Shown: positions 15,382-24,088, numbered from the stretch's first letter. The stretch is DNA of 64,000 nt from Glycomyces sp. L485 (GCF_022548875.1 NZ_JAKZEW010000017.1:17695-81694), one strand, 5' to 3'. Notes: a model not told the origin generated them from the letters alone. Translations and numbers: made by a program.

Positions 15382-17727
15382 ATGCGAACACCTCGGATCA
15401 GGCGGCTCAAGAGCCTGACGGCACTCGCGGTCGCGGCCCTGGTCGCCGCGGCCATGTTCATCTTCAATCCGTTCGGCGCCTCGGCACAGGTCGACACCGA
15501 CGCCTGGTACATCATCGAATCCCGGTCCTCGGGCCTGGTCCTCGACATCGAGGGCGCCTCTACGCAGACAGGCGCCGAGCTGGTCCAGTGGAACCGCACG
15601 GATGCAGAGAGCCAGCAGTTCCGGTTCATCGACGCCGGCGACGGCTACCACCGCATCCAGGCGCGGCACTCGAACATGGTCCTGGATGTGTGGGAACGGA
15701 ACCCCGACGACGGGGCCACCATCGCCCAGTACACCGATCAGAACGGCACCAACCAGCAGTGGCAGGTCCAGGAGAGCGGCGGCTACGCCACCTTCGTCAA
15801 CCGCTTCTCCGACAAGGCGCTCGACGTGTGGGAGAAGTCCACCACCGCCGGTGACCGGATCTCGCAGTACACGCCGAACGGCGGCACGAACCAGCAATGG
15901 CGACTGATCCCGGTCGACGGCGACGAGCCGACCGATCCCCCGACCACCGGCGGTCCCGGCGACCCCGGTCAGGGCGGCGACGGCCGGTACGAGGTCGAGG
16001 CGCTGACCCGTGGAGTCACGGTCGTGCCGTCCGGCGGTGGGAACCTGGTCAGCTGGCGGCTGCTGGGAACCGACGCCGAGGACGCGGCCTTCAACGTCTA
16101 CCGAGGCGACACGAAGTTGAACTCCTCGCCGATCACCGGCGCGACCAACTACCTCGACGGCTCCGGATCGTCGGGTTCGCAGTACACGGTCCGGGCCGTC
16201 ACGGACGGGACCGAGGGTTCCGCCTCGGGTGTCGAGGTCCGGTTCAACTCCAGCGGCTACTTCGATGTTCCGATCCAGCGGCCGGCGGGCGGCACCACGC
16301 CTTCGGGCGAGTCGTACAGCTACGTGGCGAACGACACCAGCGCCGCCGACCTCGACGGCGACGGCACCTACGAGCTGATCGTCAAATGGGACCCGACCAA
16401 CGCCCACGACAACGCGCACGATGGCTACACCGGCAATGTCTACCTCGACGCCTACCGCCTCAACGGCCAGCGGCTGTGGAGGATCGACCTGGGACGCAAC
16501 ATCCGGGCCGGGGCGCATTACACGCAGTTCCAGGTGTACGACTACGACGGCGACGGCGCCGCCGAACTCGCGGTGAAGACCGCCGACGGCACCCGCGACG
16601 CCAACGGCACCGTCATCGGCTCGTCCAGCGCCGACCACCGCAACTCCTCCGGCCGGATCCTGGCCGGGCCGGAGTTCCTGACGATCTTCGACGGCCGGAC
16701 CGGCGCGGCGATGGACACGGTCAACTACCAGCCGGCCCGCGGCAACGTCTCCTCTTGGGGTGACAACTACGGCAACCGGGTCGACCGGTTCCTCGCCGGA
16801 ACGGCCTATCTCGACGGTGAGACCCCGTCGATGATCTTCTCGCGCGGCTACTACACCCGCACGGTGATCTGGGCCGTCGACTGGGACGGCCAGGACCTGA
16901 CCACCCGGTGGACCTTCGACTCGAACCAGGCCGGTTCGCAGTACGAGGGGCAGGGGGCGCACAGCCTCTCCATCGCCGACCTGGACGGCGACGGCCGCCA
17001 GGACGTCGTGTTCGGGGCCATGGCGATCGGCTCGAACGGGCAGGCGCTGTGGAACACCCGCCTGGGCCACGGCGACGCCCTCCACGTGTCGGACTTCGTG
17101 CCGTCCAACCCCGGGCAGGAGGTGTACATGCCCTCGGAATGGACCTCGGGACCCTCCTCGCGCCTGGTCGACGGCGACAACGGCTCGATCATCTTCCAGA
17201 CCCCGCGCACCGGCAACGACAACGGCCGCGGCGTGGCCGGCAACGTCTGGTCGGGCAATCCCGGCGGCGAGTTCTGGTCATCGTCGGTCGGCGGCATGCA
17301 GGACGCCTCGGGCAGCAACATCGGGTCGAAGCCGAGCTCGACCAACTTCCTGTCCTGGTGGGACGGCGACGGCGAGCGCGAGCTGCTCAACGGCACCACC
17401 ATCGACAACTACTCGCCGGGCCAGCGGCTGCTGACCGGTTCGGGGGTGTCGTCGAACAACGGCACCAAGTCGACTCCGGCGCTGTCGGCGGACCTGTTCG
17501 GCGACTGGCGCGAAGAGGTCGTCTGGAGGACCTCGAACAGTTCGGCGCTGCGGATATACGCCACGCCGCACGAGACGGACCTGCGGATACCGACGCTGAT
17601 GCACGACATTCAGTACCGGGTCGCGATCGCCTGGCAGAACACCGGCTACAACCAGCCGCCGCACCCGAGCTTCTACATCGGTTCGGACGTCACCGCCTAT
17701 CCCTGGCCTGATGTCCACACCCCGTAG
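15382..17727 (+). CDS. Secreted rhamnogalacturonan lyase (PL11) with N-terminal ricin-type lectin domain
   Basis: A 781-residue secreted protein. A long signal segment runs to about residue 34 (GASA). Residues 37-180 form a CBM13/ricin-like domain closely resembling that of the preceding esterase but at the opposite end. After a Pro/Gly linker, residues 200-781 match PL11 (YesW/YesX-type) lyases, with calcium-binding DLDGDG, DYDGDG and DLDGDG motifs and the YYTRTV and QYRVAIAWQNTGYNQPPHPS segments. It cleaves the rhamnogalacturonan-I backbone by beta-elimination. ATG 15382 follows GGAG by 5 nt. A very strong terminator lies 50 nt after the stop. Confidence 0.9.
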   Translation: MRTPRIRRLKSLTALAVAALVAAAMFIFNPFGASAQVDTDAWYIIESRSSGLVLDIEGASTQTGAELVQWNRTDAESQQFRFIDAGDGYHRIQARHSNMVLDVWERNPDDGATIAQYTDQNGTNQQWQVQESGGYATFVNRFSDKALDVWEKSTTAGDRISQYTPNGGTNQQWRLIPVDGDEPTDPPTTGGPGDPGQGGDGRYEVEALTRGVTVVPSGGGNLVSWRLLGTDAEDAAFNVYRGDTKLNSSPITGATNYLDGSGSSGSQYTVRAVTDGTEGSASGVEVRFNSSGYFDVPIQRPAGGTTPSGESYSYVANDTSAADLDGDGTYELIVKWDPTNAHDNAHDGYTGNVYLDAYRLNGQRLWRIDLGRNIRAGAHYTQFQVYDYDGDGAAELAVKTADGTRDANGTVIGSSSADHRNSSGRILAGPEFLTIFDGRTGAAMDTVNYQPARGNVSSWGDNYGNRVDRFLAGTAYLDGETPSMIFSRGYYTRTVIWAVDWDGQDLTTRWTFDSNQAGSQYEGQGAHSLSIADLDGDGRQDVVFGAMAIGSNGQALWNTRLGHGDALHVSDFVPSNPGQEVYMPSEWTSGPSSRLVDGDNGSIIFQTPRTGNDNGRGVAGNVWSGNPGGEFWSSSVGGMQDASGSNIGSKPSSTNFLSWWDGDGERELLNGTTIDNYSPGQRLLTGSGVSSNNGTKSTPALSADLFGDWREEVVWRTSNSSALRIYATPHETDLRIPTLMHDIQYRVAIAWQNTGYNQPPHPSFYIGSDVTAYPWPDVHTP

Positions 17728-17777
17728 AAGTCAGCGGCACTCGGGCGCGGGGCCGGCGCACCCCGCACCGAGACGAT

Positions 17778-17812
17778 GAGCGAGGCGGACCCGGGGCGGG
17801 TCCGCCTCGCTC
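17778..17812. terminator. Bidirectional hairpin terminator
   Basis: A perfect 15-bp stem (17778-17792 with 17798-17812) with a GGGGC loop, lying between the convergent lyase and ATPase genes. It should stop transcription from both sides. Confidence 0.85.
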
Positions 17813-17835
17813 ACTTCCGTCGCTGGATCGGCGAC

Positions 17836-19242
17836 TCACTCCGTGCACAAACGCGGCGGTACGAGTTCGGAGGCGAAGATGTCCGCTGCCGTGAATGCGA
17901 AGGTCTCGTCATCGCCGTACCTGACCTCTTCCCGTGCCGCCACCGCATAGCGCAGTTCCTCACCGCCGCCGAGAGAGGCGGCCTTGGCGATCAATGCCGT
18001 CTTGATCCGATTGGCGTTCACCGATTTGGCCCACTTCGCCTCGCCGACGAGAACCGGGATTCTGGTCCGCTCGGGTTGGGCCAGCACGACAGCGTCGATC
18101 TCGTCTTGGCCGCCGCCGCGCCACCAGGGGCCGACCTTCACGACCCGGTCTCCGAGCAGGCCCGCGACCGCGAGTCGCCGCAGGTGAGCCCGGAATGCCT
18201 CTTCGAATGCCCACCCGAAGTGCTCGGAGGTCGCATCGGCGAGCGCGGCGACGATCCGCTCGCCCGAGCCGAGCTCGATCTCCTCGGCGTAGGCAGACAG
18301 GGGTCCTAGGTGGAAGGCGAGCAGGTTGTCGGCGATCGCATAGTACTTCCGCCGGGTCCGCGCGCTTTCGGTCACCGGCGTGACGTGCCGGAGCAGACGC
18401 AGCTCCTCCAGGCGTTCGAGCGTTCGAGTCGGGTTGGCGCCGACGGCGGTCTGAATCTCGGAGTACTTGGTGCTCCCCTGCGCGACCGCGTGCAGCACAG
18501 CCTCGGCCAGGCCGCCTTCGCCGGCCTCGGTCTTGAGGACGAATTCCGCTTCCAGTCGCAGCGGTGCACCGGGGCGGCAGGCGAGTTCCAGGAGGTTGTC
18601 TTCGAATGATCGGCCTTGGTCCCACATGGACAGATGCAGCGGCATCCCGCCACAGACGGCCCATACCTTCGCGCGCTCGACCGAGTTCAAATCAGGCAGC
18701 ATCCCGGCAGACTCGAACGGAAGAAACGGATGCAACTGCACGGCCAGGTCGAAGCGGCCATAGAGGGGTTCACGGGAGTCTTGGAGACCGAACATCGTGC
18801 GCACCGCCGATCCGCACAGCAGCACCTTCAGCGAGGTCCTCCCCTCCCATCGATCCCAGAACGCGCGCAGGATTCCCGGTAGGGCGGGTTCGGACTTCAA
18901 CAGCTCGGGGAATTCGTCGAGTGCCAACAGCGTGGGCGTTGCGACGGCCAGCTCCGCCAGGTGGTCGAGGGCCTCGTCCCAGTCCCGATACGGGTTCGCG
19001 CCCGCGAGGTCGCGCCTGAGATCGGGGATCACAGCCGCCACTCGCGCGGAGAGGCTCCTGAGCTCGGCTGCGGCGGGAAGCCCCCGGCCGGTATAGAACA
19101 CTGCTCGCTTGCCGCCGGTGAAATGACTGATCAACGCGGTCTTGCCGACTCGACGCCGCCCCCAGATCAGCGCGAACCGCGGAGAGGATCCCCACCAGCG
19201 CTCCAGGCGCTCCAGTTCCTCACGACGACCGACGAATTTCAT
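17836..19242 (-). CDS. DUF234-type ATPase (archaeal-ATPase-like AAA protein)
   Basis: A 468-residue protein of the ATPase_2/DUF234 group. It starts MKFVGRREELERL, the usual opening of this family, followed by Walker A GRRRVGKTA (28-36), a Walker B-like LLALDEFPEL near 104 and a sensor segment LLCGSAV. The middle carries a winged-helix-like region and the C-terminus a DUF234 part with EAKW, resembling a degenerate restriction-endonuclease-like core. The cellular role of these solitary ATPases is not established. The upstream region is relatively AT-rich, with a TATGAT box and palindromic elements, and it appears to be a single-gene unit. Confidence 0.8.
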   Translation of the reverse strand: MKFVGRREELERLERWWGSSPRFALIWGRRRVGKTALISHFTGGKRAVFYTGRGLPAAAELRSLSARVAAVIPDLRRDLAGANPYRDWDEALDHLAELAVATPTLLALDEFPELLKSEPALPGILRAFWDRWEGRTSLKVLLCGSAVRTMFGLQDSREPLYGRFDLAVQLHPFLPFESAGMLPDLNSVERAKVWAVCGGMPLHLSMWDQGRSFEDNLLELACRPGAPLRLEAEFVLKTEAGEGGLAEAVLHAVAQGSTKYSEIQTAVGANPTRTLERLEELRLLRHVTPVTESARTRRKYYAIADNLLAFHLGPLSAYAEEIELGSGERIVAALADATSEHFGWAFEEAFRAHLRRLAVAGLLGDRVVKVGPWWRGGGQDEIDAVVLAQPERTRIPVLVGEAKWAKSVNANRIKTALIAKAASLGGGEELRYAVAAREEVRYGDDETFAFTAADIFASELVPPRLCTE

Positions 19243-19291
19243 ACACTGAAAGTATCATACGTCCAGTGCATGTTACATCGAATGCATGTAA
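19243..19291 (-). promoter_or_regulatory. Promoter and palindromes upstream of the DUF234 ATPase
   Basis: On the minus strand a TATGAT box lies 11 nt before the start codon, with TTCGAT 17 nt further upstream. TTACAT-N7-ATGTAA (minus strand) forms an inverted repeat over the -35, and GCATGTTA and GCATGTAA are near-repeats. It is a plausible operator, but no regulator is encoded nearby. Confidence 0.45.
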
Positions 19292-19296
19292 TAGAA

Positions 19297-19333
19297 GACC
19301 GGGCCCGGTGGCTTGCGCCGCCGGGTCCCGGTC
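19297..19333 (-). terminator. Hairpin terminator after S8 protease gene
   Basis: GACCGGG pairs with CCCGGTC and continues through CCGGTGGC/GCCGCCGG with one mismatch and one bulge around a short TTGC loop. It lies about 70 nt beyond the protease stop. Confidence 0.65.
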
Positions 19334-19400
19334 ACTGGGCGGTGCTTCAGCTCGGGGCTCCCCCAACCGGGAGTCCCGCTCTTGCGACCGCCCTGTTCTA

Positions 19401-22400
19401 TCAGTGGTTCAGGACCACGATCGTCCGCCCCGCCAGGTCCTCACCAGCGAAGTAGTTCACCGCCGCCAGATAGCGGCCTTCGGGATCGAGGTCCGACCAG
19501 CTCGCGGTGACGGTGTATTCGCCGCCTGGAGCGGCGTCGATCGAATCCGGGGTCACCGTCAGGCCGCTCGCGACCTCGGGGAGCGCCCAGGTGTGGACCG
19601 AGACCTCGACGGTCTCGACCGGCGCGCTCCACAGGTCCACGTAGATGACGTACGTCTGACCCGGTTCCAGGTCGAGTACCTCGTCGGAACTCGCGTTGGA
19701 CGTCTCGTCGTACAACGCGAGCGATCCGTCGGAGTCCCTGGTGTAGGCGTAGAGGTCCAGGTCGGTGCCCGCTTCGTAGTCGGCATCGACGGTCGCTACG
19801 CGGCCCGTCACGGCGTCTGCCGGGACGGTGAACTCGAACGCCTTGGTCTGCTCGCGCTCCGGCGGGCTGTCCCTGGGGAACGTGGATTTGTCCGCGCCGC
19901 TCAGCGTCAGCGTCTCGACCTCGGAGGCGACCGGGCCGGACGCCGTGATCTCCAGCGGCGCCTCGATTCCGGTCCGCACGCCGATCTCGATCGACCCCTC
20001 CGGTCCCGAGACGAGGACTTCCTGCGGCGCGGCGATGTCCTTGTACCGGACTGCGATCGGGCTGTGGACCTCATGGCCGTACCAGTCGCGCCAGGTCAGC
20101 GAGCCGAACGACCATTCGCCGACGGCGGCGTCAGTGCGGGTGACGGTGAGCGTGTATGTCATCGACGCCCCGGGGGCGACCCTGAGCCAGGCGCGGTCCA
20201 CGGTCACCTCGAAGCCGGCCGGCGCCTCGATCTCGGGAACGTAGAAGCCGTAGCGGTCGTCCACGTTGGTCACCGTACGGGTGATCGTCTGCACGCCGAC
20301 CAGGTCATTGACCGCGATCGACGGGTAGTTCAGGTCGCTCGGGTCGATCGCGCCGTGCTCGGCCTCGTTCGCCTGGCAGGTCGCGCCCTCGTCGAGCTGC
20401 TGGAACTGCCCGATGGCACATCCGTAGCCGATCCAATCGTCGACGCCCGAGTCGTAGACCAGGCCAGGGTCGAACATGGTCCGCCCGTCGGCGTGTCCGG
20501 CCCCGAAGTCGAACGGGGTGGCGTCCTCGCCGCCGCGCTGGATCGGTTCCCCCGCGGTGTCGACCTGGTAGGCGGTCGTCATCAGCGCCGACTTGACCGT
20601 CATCGGCGACCAGTCCGGGTTGGCGCTCATGAGCAACGCCGCGAGCCCGGCGACGTGCGGGCTCGACATGGACGTGCCGCTCATGATGCCGAAGTCGTCG
20701 TCTCCGGCCATCCAGTCGGGGGCGTACGCGGCGAGGACCTGGACGCCCGGTGCGGTGATGTCGGGCTTGAGCAGGTCGCCGTCCGGCACCAGGCTCGGGC
20801 CCACAGAAGAGAACGGCGCCATCTCGGGCGCGGTGTGCTCGACGGGTTCGAGCCGGTGGAGCGTGACGGTCGCCTCGGCGTTGCCGGCAGCATACGCTTC
20901 AAGCGCGTCACCGGCCTCGACGTCGATGTGGGCGGCGACGATCGGGGCATCCCAAGAGCTGGTGCGAATGTCGTCCGCTTCGGGGTCGTCGTTGTAGACG
21001 ACCATCGCCGCACCACCCGCGTCGAGCACTTCCTCGCCCTTGTCGAAGACCATGACCTCGCCTTGGGCGCAGGCGACCGCACGACCGGAGACCGTCTCGG
21101 CGTCGAGCGTGCCGGGCAGGCAGAGCCGCGCCTCGCCCGGGTCGGCCCCGTCGAGCGCGGCCTCTTCGGCGAGAACCAAGTCGAGCTCCTTGTCGGCGCT
21201 GGACCAGCCGCCGATGGTGCCGTACGGGAAGGCCCGGCCGTCGCCGAGACTCAGCTCGGACTCGATGGCGCGCGGGTGTGTGGAGGCGGCCACGGTGGTC
21301 GCCCACGGGCTGTTGTGGTTGACCGTGGCCGGGCCGTCGAAGCCCTGGTTGCCGGCGATGGTGGCGACGAAGACGCCGGCTGCGGAGGCATTGAACATCG
21401 CGATCGACACCGGGTCGTTGACGCTGCTCCTCGCTCCGTGGACCGAGAAGTTGATGACGTCTACCCCGTCGTTGACGGCGTCATCGAAGGCCGCCACCGT
21501 GTCCGAGATGGCGCAGCCGCTGGGACCCCCGAACGGGGTGCCCCAGCAGGCCTTGTAGAACGCCAGGCGCGCGGCGGGAGCCAGGCCCGAGACGGTCCCC
21601 TGCGATTCGCCGTCGAGCACAAGGTCGGTCCCCCAGTTCCCGGCGGCGATGCTGCCGATGTGGGTACCGTGCGTCCAGTCCGAGCGTGGCGATGCCAGGC
21701 CGACGCCGTCCGCTGCGAGGCCTTCGGCGTCATACCAGCGCGCACCGATCACCTTGTTGTTGCAGGTGACGTTGTCCTCCGGCTTCTCCTCGCCCTCGAC
21801 GCACTCACCACTCCACTTGGCGTCGATGATCTCCTGATCGGGCCTCGGCTCGGGCATGGGCGCGAAATGCGGGTGCTCAGGCCAGTAGCCGTCGTCGACG
21901 ACGCCGATGATGACACCCTCGCCCGCCCGCTCGCCGCCACCGAACTCCGTCTCCCACGACCCGCCGGCACCGGACAGGCCGAGGAACTCGGGCGAGGCGT
22001 CCATCTGGAGCGGCTGGCGCCGGTCGGGGAAGACGCCGGCGACGCGGTCGTGCCCGGCCAGCTCGGCCGCCTCGGCGGCGGTGAGCTCGACGGCGACGCC
22101 GTTGAACACGGTGTCGAACTCGTAGTCGGGCGTGACGCCCTGGACCTCGGCGAGCACGTCGTCGCGGATCTCGGCCAGGTGGTCGCGGTACTCCTCGACC
22201 TGCGGCGAGTCCTGGTCGATGGTCTCGCCCTCGTCGGGGGCGGTGGCGGCCAGGCCGGTGAGGCCGCCGTCGTAGACGGCAACCGGTTCGTCGGAGAACT
22301 GGACGAGGTAGCGGCCGTCTCTGAACGAGGCGGCCGGTACAGGGTCGGCCTCGGCGGGGCCGGCGACGAGGGCCGTCGCCGTGAACGCGGCCGCGCCGAC

Positions 22401-22454
22401 CAGCGCGGTGATGCGCCGTCCTCGAGCGGCACGGGATGGCCGTGCGGGTCTCAT
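19401..22454 (-). CDS. Secreted S8 subtilisin-like serine protease
   Basis: A 1017-residue secreted subtilase. An Arg-rich signal peptide ends near residue 36. Residues 45-148 resemble an inhibitor I9 propeptide. The triad is Asp187 in GVVDDGYW (the usual DTG or DSG is DDG here), His262 in THGTHIGS and Ser595 in GTSMSSPHVAG; the oxyanion-hole Asn is in AGNQG near 369. A protease-associated domain is inserted at about 420-530, and beta-rich fibronectin-like modules fill the C-terminus. Known relatives are extracellular proteases of actinobacteria and plants. AAAGGA lies about 9 nt before ATG 22454. It appears monocistronic. Confidence 0.9.
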   Translation of the reverse strand: MRPARPSRAARGRRITALVGAAAFTATALVAGPAEADPVPAASFRDGRYLVQFSDEPVAVYDGGLTGLAATAPDEGETIDQDSPQVEEYRDHLAEIRDDVLAEVQGVTPDYEFDTVFNGVAVELTAAEAAELAGHDRVAGVFPDRRQPLQMDASPEFLGLSGAGGSWETEFGGGERAGEGVIIGVVDDGYWPEHPHFAPMPEPRPDQEIIDAKWSGECVEGEEKPEDNVTCNNKVIGARWYDAEGLAADGVGLASPRSDWTHGTHIGSIAAGNWGTDLVLDGESQGTVSGLAPAARLAFYKACWGTPFGGPSGCAISDTVAAFDDAVNDGVDVINFSVHGARSSVNDPVSIAMFNASAAGVFVATIAGNQGFDGPATVNHNSPWATTVAASTHPRAIESELSLGDGRAFPYGTIGGWSSADKELDLVLAEEAALDGADPGEARLCLPGTLDAETVSGRAVACAQGEVMVFDKGEEVLDAGGAAMVVYNDDPEADDIRTSSWDAPIVAAHIDVEAGDALEAYAAGNAEATVTLHRLEPVEHTAPEMAPFSSVGPSLVPDGDLLKPDITAPGVQVLAAYAPDWMAGDDDFGIMSGTSMSSPHVAGLAALLMSANPDWSPMTVKSALMTTAYQVDTAGEPIQRGGEDATPFDFGAGHADGRTMFDPGLVYDSGVDDWIGYGCAIGQFQQLDEGATCQANEAEHGAIDPSDLNYPSIAVNDLVGVQTITRTVTNVDDRYGFYVPEIEAPAGFEVTVDRAWLRVAPGASMTYTLTVTRTDAAVGEWSFGSLTWRDWYGHEVHSPIAVRYKDIAAPQEVLVSGPEGSIEIGVRTGIEAPLEITASGPVASEVETLTLSGADKSTFPRDSPPEREQTKAFEFTVPADAVTGRVATVDADYEAGTDLDLYAYTRDSDGSLALYDETSNASSDEVLDLEPGQTYVIYVDLWSAPVETVEVSVHTWALPEVASGLTVTPDSIDAAPGGEYTVTASWSDLDPEGRYLAAVNYFAGEDLAGRTIVVLNH

Positions 22455-22514
22455 AATCGGGGTTCCTTTCGGAGGGTTGCGCTTTCAAGTGGCGGGGTCG
22501 GCTTGTCGATGGAT

Positions 22515-22557
22515 CCGGGGCGCGCCCGCCCTCACCCTGTGCGCGGGCGCGCCCCGG
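22515..22557. other. 15-bp hairpin in the divergent S8/XRE intergenic region
   Basis: CCGGGGCGCGCCCGC (22515-22529) pairs perfectly with 22543-22557 around a 13-nt loop. It lies 61 bp upstream of the S8 start, where a terminator is not expected because the flanking genes diverge. It would fall in the 5' leader of the protease if its promoter lies in the AT-rich segment 22655-22760. It may be an attenuator or leader structure, or a leftover terminator of a lost gene. Confidence 0.5.
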
Positions 22558-22840
22558 CTGGCGCGGTCAGCCCGAGACCGCGCCGTGTGGAGGAGATCAG
22601 GTCAAGTGGGCCGGGCCGCGGTCCTCGGCGCCGACGGGGAATCGGCGAGCAGTCGTTTCATAACAGTTCGTAGTAATTAGGGTGTTCCTCTCATAAAGCG
22701 AAGAACCTTCCCGAAAGGGGAATACGGCGTCACTATGATTGCTTGAATCCACAACGATCGTCAATACGTTCGGATGCTTTTGAGGGGGTGCGAAATAGCC
22801 CCCCTGAGAACCCTCGATCCGCTGCGGCAGAGGAAGATTG

Positions 22841-24004
22841 ATGGACAAGGCACAAGCGAGACAAGGAGGCACCGAGCTCGGGCGGTTCTTGCGCGCACGG
22901 CGCGAGAGGACCGGCCCCGCCGACGTCGGCCTGAGCGCCCGCCCGGGCGTTCGGCGCACACCGGGCCTGCGACGCGAGGAGCTCGCGATGCTCGCCGGAG
23001 TGAGCCCCGACTACTACAGGCGACTGGAGCGCGGCAAGGAATCCCACCCGAGCCCGCAGGTCATCGACGCACTGGCCCGAGCGCTGAGACTCGGCGGTCT
23101 CGAGCACAGGCACCTGCGCGAACTGGCGGCGCGAGCCGGCTGCGCCAAAACGGCGCCCACCGCGCCGAGTCGGGCCCTACCGCCCGCGGTGCCGCTCATG
23201 CTGGAGCGGCTGCGGCCGTATCCGGCGATCGTGGTCAGCCGTGTCTTCGACGTGCTGGACGCCAATCCGAGCGGGCTGCGGATGCTGATAGGGATAGAGG
23301 ACTGGCCGGCCGAGGAACGCAATCTCGCCCGTCTCCTGTTCCTGCACCCGTCCACCCGGAGAGTGTGCGGCGACTGGGAGCATCTGGCCCGCCGCTGCGT
23401 CGCCGGGCTCCGCACACTGGCCGGAACCGAACCCGATGCCCCCGACCTGGCAGGCGTCGTCGGCGAGCTGATGGCCGAGAGCCCGGAGTTCGCGAAGTTC
23501 TGGGACCGCTACGAGGTCGAAGGACACACCTTCGGCGACAACACCTTCCACTTGCCGGAGCTGGGTACGATCAGGGTGGGCTACCAGGGCATGGTCTTGC
23601 AGGGCACCGGAGGGCAGCGGCTGATATTCAGCTTCGCCCCTCCCGGCGGCCCCGACTACGACGCGCTGGTGAGGCTCGACGCGGAGGCCGCCGAGCACTT
23701 AGCACCCGCGGATCTCCTCCACGGCGATCGGCTTCTCCGGGAACGAGATCCGGACGCTCCGGGCCGACCGGGCCGGGAGTTGGAGGTACGCCGAGAGCTC
23801 GTCGCGATGCGACCCTCGAGCACGCGCCCGTCCCCGGCGGCCTGGCGGCCGAGTGCAGGTCCGCGGCGACATCGGTGCAGTAGGGGTCGCGGAACGAGTC
23901 CTCCGCCAGGCCGAAGGCCTGCGCCTTCTCGCATGTGGCCTGCACCTCAGTCGTTATCGAACCGTGATGATTCAGAGACCGTTTCGTTTGTTTCGATCTC
24001 GTAG
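22841..24004 (+). CDS. XRE family regulator (MmyB-like ligand domain), C-terminus abnormal
   Basis: The first 285 residues are a normal MmyB-type regulator: an XRE helix-turn-helix at about 15-80 (RRTPGLRREELAMLAGVSPDYYRRLERG) and a PAS-like MmyB ligand domain (PYPAIVVSRVFDVLDANPSGLRML, then TFGDNTFHLPELG). ATG 22841 follows GAGGA by 6 nt. The family usually ends near base 23700, but here the frame runs on for about 100 residues of low-complexity Arg/Pro/Ser sequence to TAG 24002. That extension is antisense to a decayed gene and is probably read-through after loss of the native stop; a one-base shift would give TAG at 23700. The target and ligand are unknown. Confidence 0.7.
   Translation: MDKAQARQGGTELGRFLRARRERTGPADVGLSARPGVRRTPGLRREELAMLAGVSPDYYRRLERGKESHPSPQVIDALARALRLGGLEHRHLRELAARAGCAKTAPTAPSRALPPAVPLMLERLRPYPAIVVSRVFDVLDANPSGLRMLIGIEDWPAEERNLARLLFLHPSTRRVCGDWEHLARRCVAGLRTLAGTEPDAPDLAGVVGELMAESPEFAKFWDRYEVEGHTFGDNTFHLPELGTIRVGYQGMVLQGTGGQRLIFSFAPPGGPDYDALVRLDAEAAEHLAPADLLHGDRLLRERDPDAPGRPGRELEVRRELVAMRPSSTRPSPAAWRPSAGPRRHRCSRGRGTSPPPGRRPAPSRMWPAPQSLSNRDDSETVSFVSIS
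23699..23945 (-). pseudogene. Decayed gene fragment, frameshifted
   Basis: Minus-strand segments with strongly coding-like third positions occur in three consecutive frames. One is VQATCEKAQAFGLAEDSF onward to CTDVAADLHSA; the next is ALGRQAAGDGRVLEGRI; the last contains HRDELSAYLQLPARSARS and EKPIAVEEIRGC, ending at TAA 23701-23699. Joined, they read like the C-terminal 75-80 residues of one protein broken by two frameshifts. I do not recognise the family. It converges with the XRE gene, whose extended C-terminus is antisense to it. Confidence 0.45.
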
Positions 24005-24011
24005 CGTATCG

Positions 24012-24025
24012 GTTAATCGATTAAC
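24012..24025 (+). promoter_or_regulatory. LacI operator A of the sucrose-type operon
   Basis: GTTAATCGATTAAC is a perfect 14-bp palindrome with the central CG typical of LacI-family operators. It is identical to operator B, centred 42 bp downstream, about four helical turns away. Confidence 0.75.
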
Positions 24026-24046
24026 GCTTCCGGTGGAGCCGCGCGT

Positions 24047-24052
24047 TAGGAT
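24047..24052 (+). promoter_or_regulatory. Candidate -10 box between twin operators
   Basis: TAGGAT fits TANNNT and would place the transcript start inside operator B. No good -35 is seen at standard spacing (TTAACG is 20 nt upstream). Confidence 0.4.
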
Positions 24053-24053
24053 A

Positions 24054-24067
24054 GTTAATCGATTAAC
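24054..24067 (+). promoter_or_regulatory. LacI operator B of the sucrose-type operon
   Basis: A second perfect GTTAATCGATTAAC, 22 bp before the LacI start codon. With operator A it allows autorepression, possibly by tetramer looping. Confidence 0.75.
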
Positions 24068-24088
24068 CTCTCGGAAGGAATGCCAACG

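Noticed and set aside
15262..17085. A 607-codon minus-strand frame over the rhamnogalacturonan lyase gene
   Set aside because: It is antisense to a protein with clear PL11 and calcium-binding motifs, and has no ribosome-binding site or domain.
19266..22673. A 1135-codon open frame antisense to the S8 protease gene
   Set aside because: Long antisense frames are common in GC-rich DNA. The opposite strand encodes a protease with a complete triad, signal peptide and ribosome-binding site; this frame has no recognisable motif.
20000..24000. Defence or phage island around the DUF234 ATPase and protease
   Set aside because: No nuclease, methylase, toxin, integrase or phage structural gene is present; the neighbours are a secreted protease and a common regulator.
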